A DNA stretch of 5,164 nucleotides, from NCBI GenBank assembly GCA_002780065.1, contig PEWQ01000063.1, positions 18,355 to 23,518 of the forward strand, in the 5' to 3' direction. The notes below the pieces were generated by a model. It was not told the DNA's origin and did no database searches. It saw nothing but the letters and a program-made list of their open reading frames with translations. Both the position numbers and the translations under genes were made by a program. Below, piece by piece: positions 1-5,164 of the stretch (within the stretch, counting starts at the first letter, position 1; the number at the start of each line of letters is the position of its first letter). This DNA comes from Candidatus Hydrogenedentes bacterium CG07_land_8_20_14_0_80_42_17. Its GTDB lineage: Bacteria > UBA8481.

Positions 1-810
1 TGAATATCTGCAAAAATCTGCGTCATATTCCAATGCCCGTATTTCCATTGTCTTGAGATTTATTACAAACAATTTTTTTTCTACATCCTCAGCAAGATTC
101 GATAAATCCTTTGCATTAGTGCTGACGGCTTTTGCGGATAAGACTGCTTCTTCGCCGCTTGAAGCCAAATCAAACCATTCGGCACCGGCAACTGAAACAA
201 TATTTGAAATCTTATTTGTTGCAGGATCATAACTGCACAAACGCCCAAAACGTGTTTGATCCTTTTTGCTGTCGGTCTTCAAAAATATTATTTTGCCGTC
301 AGATGTCCATCTATGAATCACAGAGACATTTCTTGAAACCCGATTATTGAGTCCGCTTTCTATTGAATAAATGTGCAGTTCAGGCATAGCCTCATCAAGC
401 CCTTCAGCACCTTGATTCAATACAACAGAATATGAAACGGTTTTATTGTCGGGAGAAATTTGAATAAAGCAGGCATTGTCGACTGAGTCAACTTCCTTTG
501 CTTCAGAGCCGTTGACCGGTCCGACAAGAATTTTAGAGAGACTTGTAAGCGTTCCTTCCTGGCCCCTAAACTGTATTGCTCTAGCTAGTATGGAACCGTC
601 TGCTGAAAGTGCGGCAAAAGATGGGGCCTCGTCAGCTTGGTTGTTTTTTATAACATATCCGGTTTTTGAGACGCAATTATACACTACAAAACCTTCAGCT
701 CTGGGAATGACAATGTCTCCATTTTTTGAAACTGCGATTTCCATTGGAAAACAGCCTGAACAAATAAACAGGAAGGCGGCAAATACAGTTCTAAATAAAT
801 TCTTTTTCAT
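1..810 (-). CDS. Predicted lipoprotein with beta-propeller-like (TolB/WD40-like) repeats, C-terminus cut by window edge
   Basis: This frame is open without a stop for 270 codons from an ATG at 808-810 to the window edge, so the C-terminus is missing. The protein starts MKKNLFRTVFAAFLFICSGC: a short basic N-terminus, a hydrophobic core and Cys20 after Ser-Gly, which reads as a lipoprotein signal peptide. Position -3 is Cys17 rather than the usual Leu/Val/Ile, so the lipobox is relaxed. The mature part repeats a strand-turn pattern of the type seen in TolB/PD40 and WD40 blades: SKNGD near 28, SADGS near 69, SPDNK near 119, TSDGK near 169 and a weaker ASSGE near 216. That suggests an envelope-anchored beta-propeller, probably a binding or scaffold protein; no enzyme motif is visible. 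The start is supported by GGAGG four bases upstream and a TATAAT further up. It lies 83 bases downstream of the aldo/keto reductase. Function is unknown. Confidence 0.8.
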   Translation of the reverse strand, partial: MKKNLFRTVFAAFLFICSGCFPMEIAVSKNGDIVIPRAEGFVVYNCVSKTGYVIKNNQADEAPSFAALSADGSILARAIQFRGQEGTLTSLSKILVGPVNGSEAKEVDSVDNACFIQISPDNKTVSYSVVLNQGAEGLDEAMPELHIYSIESGLNNRVSRNVSVIHRWTSDGKIIFLKTDSKKDQTRFGRLCSYDPATNKISNIVSVAGAEWFDLASSGEEAVLSAKAVSTNAKDLSNLAEDVEKKLFVINLKTMEIRALEYDADFCRYS

Positions 811-814
811 TTTT

Positions 815-819
815 CCTCC
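815..819 (-). promoter_or_regulatory. Ribosome binding site of the lipoprotein gene
   Basis: On the minus strand GGAGG sits four bases before the ATG at 808-810. It is a consensus Shine-Dalgarno and fixes the lipoprotein start directly ahead of its signal peptide. Confidence 0.75.
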
Positions 820-830
820 ATTTTCTTTTA

Positions 831-858
831 ATTATACTTTCTTAAAAAACTTTGTATA
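831..858 (-). promoter_or_regulatory. Candidate sigma70-type promoter of the lipoprotein gene
   Basis: The minus strand carries a perfect -10 hexamer TATAAT at 831-836. Sixteen bases further upstream, TATACA (853-858) matches four of six positions of the -35 consensus. Transcription would start near 824 and leave a short leader of about 14 bases holding the Shine-Dalgarno. The region is AT-rich, so chance matches are likely; the -10 and its position just upstream of a good ribosome binding site are the main support. Confidence 0.45.
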
Positions 859-893
859 TTTTATTTTCAGATGCATCATGCGCTCTTTCAAAT

Positions 894-2054
894 TTACGAC
901 TCTTTAAACATGTTGTGCGCTTCTCTTAACAGCTCAGGCACTCGTTGAGCCAGCGGCGAGCGTTTGCATGCCTCGATGATCTCTTCTTCGCAAAATGATT
1001 CTGCCTTCTGGCCCGGGAACCAATGCCCACCGTCTCCGAGAAGTTTATATCGCATCTTTCCATACTCGATAAGTTCGTATGCTTTTGCTAAATTTCTCAA
1101 CCACAGAATAATTGGAATGTTAATCTCTCCTGGAGTTTTATTCCATGCAGGAATTCCATCATCTATCTCGACAACTTCATCTTTATTAATCTTCTCAATC
1201 CATCTATTGTCTAGATTCTCTTTTATCGAATCGATAATTTTATTACCGAGCATATCGAGCGCACTTACGTGCAGATCAAAGTCCGAAGGTCTCGATGCTC
1301 CAATACTTATCGTGTGAACTCCCGGCTCTGAAAGACAAAAGAGATCGTTGAATGACATCGGGTGAAGGGGAGAGGTGAGTTCAATCATGGTTTGCGGAGG
1401 ATCGTAAAGTTTTCCGCCTTTGTCAGACGGGCTGATTATAAATACGCCCATGTCTCTGCGCTCAGCTTCTTCAATTGCCGGACGGTTTTTTTGGAATATG
1501 TAATAGAAGTGAAGATTCATGTAATCGAAACCGCCGTTATTTTCGTGCTTTACAGCTTCCATTATCACATCGAGCGGGCCATGAGTTGAAAAACCGATAT
1601 GCTTTACAAGCCCTTCTTTTTGCAGTTTACGAGCGCGTTCAAGACAGCCTCCGGGCTTCAATGACCGGTCGAGTGATGCATCATTGTTTATCCCGTGAAG
1701 AGCAAAGAGATCAAAATAAGAGAGCTTAAGTCGTTTTAGTGAATCTCGAAAATTCGATTCGAATTCAACAGGATTCTCTTTCGGAGCACCTTTGCTCTGA
1801 ACGATTATTTGTTTGCGATCTAAACGATGCAAAAATTTTCCGAGTTGCCGTTCACTCGTTCCATATCCTCTAGCAGTTTCAAAATGATTTATTCCGAGTT
1901 CGAAAGCGCGCAGTACACATGCTTCAAGATTTTTTTGAGTATCCAAAGGTATTTCGCTATCCGGCACATCGTCCCACGAATGCATGAACCTCATCCCGCC
2001 GCATGAGAGAACAGGCATCTCAATATTCGTTCTTCCAAATCTTCGACGAATCAT
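894..2054 (-). CDS. Aldo/keto reductase with C-terminal domain lacking Fe-S cysteines (COG1453-like)
   Basis: Predicted NAD(P)H-dependent oxidoreductase of the aldo/keto reductase TIM-barrel superfamily; the substrate is unknown. Residue numbers count from the upstream TTG at 2067-2069; subtract 5 for the ATG used here. The barrel opens with RRFGRT and MPVLSCGGMR. The catalytic tetrad reads Glu64 (HFETARGYG, Glu in place of the usual Asp), Tyr69, Lys93 (VQSKG) and His125 (ALHGIN). GFSTHG (159-164) and ISIGASRPSD (254-263) are further barrel motifs. Residues 303-385 (PGEINIPIILW, HWFPGQKA, VPELLREAH) match the layout of the ferredoxin-like tail of COG1453 proteins but lack the cysteine clusters. 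From memory, cyanobacterial relatives share this form. I chose ATG 2052-2054 because relatives begin just before RRFGRT; a TTG directly after the upstream stop would add five residues. No Shine-Dalgarno is visible, so translation is probably coupled to the debranching enzyme upstream. Confidence 0.9.
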   Translation of the reverse strand: MIRRRFGRTNIEMPVLSCGGMRFMHSWDDVPDSEIPLDTQKNLEACVLRAFELGINHFETARGYGTSERQLGKFLHRLDRKQIIVQSKGAPKENPVEFESNFRDSLKRLKLSYFDLFALHGINNDASLDRSLKPGGCLERARKLQKEGLVKHIGFSTHGPLDVIMEAVKHENNGGFDYMNLHFYYIFQKNRPAIEEAERRDMGVFIISPSDKGGKLYDPPQTMIELTSPLHPMSFNDLFCLSEPGVHTISIGASRPSDFDLHVSALDMLGNKIIDSIKENLDNRWIEKINKDEVVEIDDGIPAWNKTPGEINIPIILWLRNLAKAYELIEYGKMRYKLLGDGGHWFPGQKAESFCEEEIIEACKRSPLAQRVPELLREAHNMFKES

Positions 2055-2070
2055 TGAGTTAGGACTCAAT
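2053..2070 (-). promoter_or_regulatory. Perfect inverted repeat (hairpin) joining the debranching enzyme stop to the reductase start
   Basis: The minus strand reads ATTGAGT-CCTA-ACTCAAT, a perfect 7-bp stem with a 4-base loop. Its 5' arm starts at the last base of the debranching enzyme stop codon TAA, and its 3' arm includes the A and T of the reductase ATG. In the mRNA it could hide the start codon until a ribosome finishing the upstream gene opens it, which fits the missing Shine-Dalgarno. There is no U-run after it, so it is not a rho-independent terminator. The regulatory role is inference. Confidence 0.4.
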
Positions 2071-4211
2071 TATTTCTTGATAAGAATTCCATCATAGATT
2101 CGCAGAAGTTCAGCAACAGACCATGCTTGAAACGGACAGCCTTTAGGCTCGTGCGGAGCATCCGCGTCGGCAATCTCAGATACGTGACCAAGTCCAAAGG
2201 ACATGATGTGATTCCCAATTCCATCGAGAAACTTTACGACTTCTTTACGCGAATCCTTTCCCGTGTGAACCTTCAGCCATGCTTCAATAAAAGCGCCCGT
2301 GAGCCACGGCCAGACTGTTCCATTGTGATAAGCCGCATCGCGCTCTTTGCGGTTGCCGGTGTATCTTCCGGTATAATTTTTTTCTTCCGGCGCCAGAGAT
2401 CTCAAACCAAGAGGAGTCAAAAGAGTTTTTTCCACGGTATTCAAAACCGATTTCATACGCTCCTTATTTACAAGCGGATGAGGCAGAGCCAGCGCAATTA
2501 TTTGATTCGGTCTTATCGAATCGTCATCGCCGTCAGGTCCGTCAATCACGTCGAAGAGCGAATTTTTATTTTCATTCCAGAATCTTTTTCTGAACGTATC
2601 GAGTCCAATAGTAAAAATACGTTCCCATAATGTTAGCTCGGGTTTTGGAATCGAAAGTTTTGACAAAACTTTTTTATCGATTGTAAGCATAGTTCGAATT
2701 GAATTAAGCCACAAAGCCTCGATCTCAACTGGCTTTCCGATTCTCGGAGTAAAGCAGATGCCGTCAACTTTTGCATCCATCCACGTCAATTGAGTTCCTG
2801 ATTCTCCGGCGAACAAAAGCCCGTCTTCAGTCTTTTTAATCCCGAATCGAGTTCCGTCGCGATAGCCGCGCATTATTGCAGTCAGTGTCGGATAGAATTT
2901 TTCCGCATCTTTGTAATTCGTCTTCGCAAGATATTCTCCAACAACAATTACATACCATAGCGATGCATCGACGCTGTTGTATTGAGGTTCTTCACCGAGA
3001 TCAGGGAAATGGTTCGGAAGCATTCCTTCGCTCTCTTTGCCTGCCCATTCCTTGAGAATGATTCCGGCTTCTTTAATTCTGCCTGCAGAAATTATTCCGC
3101 GAAGCGAAATAAAAGTGTCGCGTCCCCAATCGGTAAACCATGGGTATCCGGCAATTACCGTAAGACCCTTTCCGCGTTTTACAATGTAATTATCAATCGA
3201 CTTGCGAAGCGCTTCTTTTACATTTTTAGGCTGAGCGCCGCGCCGAGTGCGCTCCAAGCTCGCAAGCCTTCTTGCAATACTAGAAGGTTTTTTTAGAGGA
3301 GCGTTGACTGAAAAGATCATTACAGCATTTTTCCCTCGGACGAGATTGAACGAAAATATTCCGGGGCACCATAAATCTTCTACGCAGTCCATTCCGCGTT
3401 CTGCTTCAACTTCATACAAAAACTGGTAATACGAGTGAGGAGCATGTTGATACTCGCCGTTATGACTTGCGAAAATATTTGGAATTTCTTTTTTCGGTTT
3501 CCAGGAAACGTAATTTTTCCCGGCTTCGAATGAAGCTCCGGCTTCGAATGAAGCTCCGGCTTCGAATGAAGCATCGATAGAATGATCGAGGTGTGAAATG
3601 CTGTGATAATCACGACCCGAAATCAGAGGCTTGACTGTCAGCAAAGCAGATTCGCCTTGAATAATTTTCCATCGAATAACTGTCATCTGCCTGTTTTTAG
3701 GAATAAACAATTCTTTTTCGATTACAATATTTTTCCCATCTGAAGTCGTGAAAGAGTATTGCCAACGCGGCCACGGATAGAGCGAAAACTTTGCAATTTT
3801 TTTGTAGCCGTCCGGATAAATAACATTCGGTTTGTATAAATGCGACGAGAGATTGAAACAGTTGCCTTCGGACTCGATCTGCTCCTCCAATCCATTAACC
3901 AGCACTTTTCTTTCAACCGGAGGTTTTACTGCGGTGAGAAGAAGAGCATGATAGCGCCTCGTCCTTATCCCTGAAATAGTTCCTGACGCAAATCCGCCCA
4001 ACCCATCCGTCTCAAGCCATTCACGACTCGATGCAGATTTCAAGTCTCCGAGAATCTCAGTACTGAATTCGCCAAACGCGGTTTCAACCTGCTCAGGAGC
4101 ATCCGGACAGAACTTCTCGCTCAACTTAGATTCAACTGATGCCGATTTATTATCATTTTTTTTGACAATTAAAATCTTGCGACTTTTTTTTATCCGTAAC
4201 TTTTTTTTCAT
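2070..4211 (-). CDS. Glycogen debranching enzyme, archaeal/bacterial type (GH133 amylo-alpha-1,6-glucosidase)
   Basis: A 713-residue cytoplasmic enzyme predicted to hydrolyse alpha-1,6 branch points of glycogen. The N-terminal GDE_N-type domain runs from about 55 to 305 (WLETDGLGGFASGT at 65-78, RTRRYHALL at 83-91, NGEYQHAP, VEDLW). The C-terminal (alpha/alpha)6 GDE_C domain runs from about 330 to 705, with AGYPWFTDWGRDTFISLRG (354-372), GTQLTWMDAKVDG (472-484), PVEIEALW (494-501), RPNQIIALALP (567-577), HNGTVWPWLTGAF (629-641) and HVSEIADADAPHEPKGCPFQAW (676-697). By family analogy an Asp in GRDTF (365) and Glu679 in VSEIA are candidate catalytic residues; that assignment is inference. There is no GH13 transferase domain, normal for this type. 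Oddities are a Lys-rich tail of about 50 residues encoded by A-runs and a triplicated ASFEAG at 214-231. The ATG at 4209-4211 has a strong Shine-Dalgarno 16 bases after ferritin. Confidence 0.95.
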   Translation of the reverse strand: MKKKLRIKKSRKILIVKKNDNKSASVESKLSEKFCPDAPEQVETAFGEFSTEILGDLKSASSREWLETDGLGGFASGTISGIRTRRYHALLLTAVKPPVERKVLVNGLEEQIESEGNCFNLSSHLYKPNVIYPDGYKKIAKFSLYPWPRWQYSFTTSDGKNIVIEKELFIPKNRQMTVIRWKIIQGESALLTVKPLISGRDYHSISHLDHSIDASFEAGASFEAGASFEAGKNYVSWKPKKEIPNIFASHNGEYQHAPHSYYQFLYEVEAERGMDCVEDLWCPGIFSFNLVRGKNAVMIFSVNAPLKKPSSIARRLASLERTRRGAQPKNVKEALRKSIDNYIVKRGKGLTVIAGYPWFTDWGRDTFISLRGIISAGRIKEAGIILKEWAGKESEGMLPNHFPDLGEEPQYNSVDASLWYVIVVGEYLAKTNYKDAEKFYPTLTAIMRGYRDGTRFGIKKTEDGLLFAGESGTQLTWMDAKVDGICFTPRIGKPVEIEALWLNSIRTMLTIDKKVLSKLSIPKPELTLWERIFTIGLDTFRKRFWNENKNSLFDVIDGPDGDDDSIRPNQIIALALPHPLVNKERMKSVLNTVEKTLLTPLGLRSLAPEEKNYTGRYTGNRKERDAAYHNGTVWPWLTGAFIEAWLKVHTGKDSRKEVVKFLDGIGNHIMSFGLGHVSEIADADAPHEPKGCPFQAWSVAELLRIYDGILIKK
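3520..3572 (-). repeat. 18-bp in-frame tandem repeat, about 2.9 copies, inside the debranching enzyme gene
   Basis: The plus strand repeats CGGCTTCGAATGAAGCTC: two full copies (3521-3538, 3539-3556) and a third that breaks off at 3572. All copies are identical where they overlap. In the protein this gives three successive ASFEAG hexapeptides (residues 214-231). Each copy contains GCTTC-GAAT-GAAGC, a 5-bp inverted repeat. Sequence identity between copies points to recent slippage or unequal recombination. The reading frame is kept. Confidence 0.95.
4156..4208 (-). repeat. Three A8 homopolymer runs at the 5' end of the debranching enzyme gene
   Basis: On the coding strand exact runs of eight A lie at 4201-4208 (directly after the ATG), 4184-4191 and 4156-4163. 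They encode much of the lysine-rich N-terminal tail. Runs of this length are prone to polymerase or ribosome slippage, and a one-base change in any of them would shift the frame before the conserved domain begins. Confidence 0.8.
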
Positions 4212-4216
4212 TTTTG

Positions 4217-4224
4217 CACCTCTT
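4217..4224 (-). promoter_or_regulatory. Ribosome binding site of the debranching enzyme gene
   Basis: The minus strand has AAGAGGTG five bases before the ATG at 4209-4211, a strong Shine-Dalgarno placed wholly inside the 16-base gap after the ferritin stop codon. It settles the start at 4211; no other in-frame ATG lies upstream of the conserved domain. Confidence 0.75.
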
Positions 4225-4227
4225 ATT

Positions 4228-4719
4228 TTATTCTCTCTTGCCGAGTTGATGATCGAGCATAATAAGTCCTGAGCCGCTTGACCCTATCATCTTAAGCCGA
4301 TTCAATGTGCGCTCAGCTGATTTTTCTTCCTCATGTTGTTCATTCACAAACCAGGTTAAAAATGAGATTGCAAGATAATCATTTTCTCTTTGAGCAATTT
4401 CCATCAGTGTATTTATCCTTCTGGTTATGAACTCTTCATGAGCAAGAGTTTTTGTAAAGACATCTACGAGAGATGAAAAATTTTCTTTTGGTTCTGGGAT
4501 TGACTTAAAAACGATATTGGCTCCGCGTTCCAATGCATGATTGAAGAATTTCATTGCGTGTTCCGCTTCCTCTTTTGCCTGAAGCCTGAAGTAATGTCCT
4601 GAACCCTCTAGATTGGCTGAATCGCACCACGCGGCCATCGAGAGATAAAGATAAGCCGAATAAAATTCATGACCTATCTGTTCATTAATCTCAACAGCAA
4701 GTTTGTCTGATATTTTCAT
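4228..4719 (-). CDS. ftnA: Non-haem bacterial ferritin (FtnA-type)
   Basis: A 163-residue ferritin, normal length for the family. Such proteins form a 24-subunit cytoplasmic shell that oxidises Fe(II) and stores it as a ferric mineral. The four-helix bundle carries the ferroxidase residues in FtnA arrangement: Glu18 in GHEFYSAYLY, Tyr25, Glu51 and His54 in KEEAEHAMKFF, Glu95 in AHEEF, and Gln128 and Glu131 in WFVNEQHEEEKSAE. No haem-ligand methionine of the bacterioferritin kind is evident at the usual place, which favours FtnA over Bfr. ATG 4717-4719 is preceded by AGAGGG four bases away. It is the first gene of the probable operon with the debranching enzyme and the reductase, and a candidate promoter lies just upstream. 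The C-terminal tail (SSGSGLIMLDHQLGKRE) is a typical flexible end. Confidence 0.96.
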   Translation of the reverse strand: MKISDKLAVEINEQIGHEFYSAYLYLSMAAWCDSANLEGSGHYFRLQAKEEAEHAMKFFNHALERGANIVFKSIPEPKENFSSLVDVFTKTLAHEEFITRRINTLMEIAQRENDYLAISFLTWFVNEQHEEEKSAERTLNRLKMIGSSGSGLIMLDHQLGKRE

Positions 4720-4723
4720 ATTA

Positions 4724-4729
4724 CCCTCT
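4724..4729 (-). promoter_or_regulatory. Ribosome binding site of the ferritin gene
   Basis: AGAGGG on the minus strand, four bases before the ferritin ATG, supports the start at 4719. Confidence 0.65.
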
Positions 4730-4741
4730 GGAATTTTAAAT

Positions 4742-4760
4742 TATTATACATCAAATAATA
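4742..4760. promoter_or_regulatory. Inverted repeat overlapping the ferritin -10 box, possible operator
   Basis: TATTAT and ATAATA form a perfect 6-bp inverted repeat around 7 bases (minus strand TTGATGT). It covers the candidate -10 of the ferritin promoter, a usual place for a repressor site. Its spacing matches neither the standard Fur nor the PerR box, and the sequence is pure A/T in the arms, so chance is a serious alternative. Confidence 0.2.
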
Positions 4761-4770
4761 TACTGCGCAA
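4743..4770 (-). promoter_or_regulatory. Candidate sigma70-type promoter of the ferritin-led operon
   Basis: The minus strand has a perfect TATAAT at 4743-4748. Sixteen bases upstream TTGCGC (4765-4770) shares only the leading TTG with the -35 consensus, so the promoter would be weak or depend on an activator. Transcription would start near 4736, giving a leader of about 17 bases with the Shine-Dalgarno. No promoter-like sequence was seen in the two downstream gaps, so this would drive ferritin, the debranching enzyme and the reductase. Confidence 0.45.
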
Positions 4771-4801
4771 GCAAAAGATGACTTTCTGAATATTTGCTTT
4801 T

Positions 4802-5164
4802 CTATTTGCAATAATTATGTAATACCTCTTGCGGCCCAAAGCTGACCTTCCGTGCGATCACGGTCAGCCTCAACTGCCGTTCGGCAAGATTGTTTTCAGC
4901 AGGCACGCGTAGATCCTCGACCCAATGAAACATCCGCTCTCGATGTTCGCGGAAAATGTTTTGGATATGCTGGCTCCCCGGATGAATGGCGCTCTGTTCG
5001 CGGCTTTCTCGATCTCGCCTTGGATTTCACGAGCACGACGATAGTATTCACTATCGGTGATACTCTGGCCGCGCAGATGGCAGGCTTCGGTCAACAACGG
5101 TGCCATCGTATTCACGAACGCCACCACTTCGGTATCCTCCTGAAATTCCGTTTCCAGATCCTGC
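4802..5164 (-). pseudogene. IS66-family transposase, C-terminal remnant, frameshifted and truncated
   Basis: The part from 5163 down to about 4987 reads TEACHLRGQSITDSEYYRR and then an EIQGEIEKAANRAP stretch, as in IS66 transposases. The frame then breaks: at 4985-4986 the match moves to another frame, HPGSQHIQNIFREHRERMFHW, followed by VPAENNLAERQLR and VIARKVSFG. The shift fits one lost base (or two gained). NNLAE (Glu codon 4880-4882) is the motif with the last acidic residue of the DDE catalytic triad. After VSFGPQ, near 4830, the match stops, the DNA becomes AT-rich and the frame closes with TAG at 4802-4804; the usual 20 or more further residues and the terminal inverted repeat are absent. 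The rest of the gene lies beyond the right edge. The fragment looks more GC-rich than the neighbouring genes, consistent with transfer. It cannot encode an active transposase. Confidence 0.85.

Noticed and set aside
870-885. Short palindromes (GATGCATC, GCATGATGC) after the reductase stop, considered as a terminator
   Set aside because: The stems are about 4 bp with almost no loop and are not followed by a U-run, so they do not make a credible rho-independent terminator.
476-907. 143-residue plus-strand open frame
   Set aside because: It lies opposite the lipoprotein gene and its promoter, has no recognisable protein features, and the minus-strand frame has a proper start, ribosome binding site and signal peptide.
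964-1317. 117-residue plus-strand open frame
   Set aside because: It is antisense to the aldo/keto reductase and has no family resemblance or ribosome binding site.
2127-2630. 167-residue plus-strand open frame
   Set aside because: It is fully antisense to the strongly conserved C-terminal domain of the debranching enzyme and its composition looks like a shadow frame.
3520-3572. CRISPR-like array or regulatory repeat
   Set aside because: There are no spacers between the units and the repeat lies in frame inside a conserved enzyme gene, so it is a simple coding tandem repeat.
4769-4799. AAGCAAA / TTTGCTT inverted repeat between ferritin and the IS66 remnant, considered as an element end or operator
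   Set aside because: The arms are only 7 bp and AT-rich with a 17-base gap, match no IS66 terminal sequence I know, and have no matching partner in the window.
4870-5127. 85-residue minus-strand open frame read as its own small gene
   Set aside because: Its first half is IS66 transposase and its second half is the out-of-frame continuation after the frameshift; it is part of the pseudogene.

Overview
The window is AT-rich bacterial DNA in which every supported gene lies on the minus strand, so transcription runs from high to low coordinates. In that order it holds: a decayed IS66-type transposase fragment entering from the right edge; a non-haem ferritin; a GH133-type glycogen debranching enzyme; an aldo/keto reductase; and the first 270 codons of a predicted lipoprotein with beta-propeller-like repeats that runs off the left edge. 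Coding density is high and no stretch over 300 bases lacks a gene. The organism cannot be named. The lipoprotein signal and enzyme types fit a Gram-negative-like bacterium that stores alpha-glucan, probably from a less-studied phylum, but that is inference.

The core is a compact probable operon: ferritin, 16 bases, debranching enzyme, then an almost seamless junction into the aldo/keto reductase. The only promoter-like sequence seen for these three genes is upstream of ferritin. The debranching enzyme has a strong ribosome binding site. The reductase has none and instead shares a small perfect hairpin with the upstream stop codon, which suggests translational coupling. The lipoprotein follows after 83 bases and has its own -10 box and Shine-Dalgarno, so it is probably a separate unit or has an internal promoter.

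Functionally the group pairs iron storage (ferritin) with mobilisation of stored glycogen (debranching enzyme) and an NAD(P)H-linked reductase of unknown substrate. A starvation or redox theme is possible but unproven.

The most notable local features are: a recently expanded 18-bp tandem repeat that triplicates a hexapeptide in the debranching enzyme; three A8 runs in the first 56 bases of that gene; the hairpin at the debranching enzyme/reductase junction; the loss of iron-sulfur cysteines from the reductase's C-terminal domain; and an IS66 transposase remnant with a frameshift and a truncated end. I see no strong evidence of a wholly new system here.
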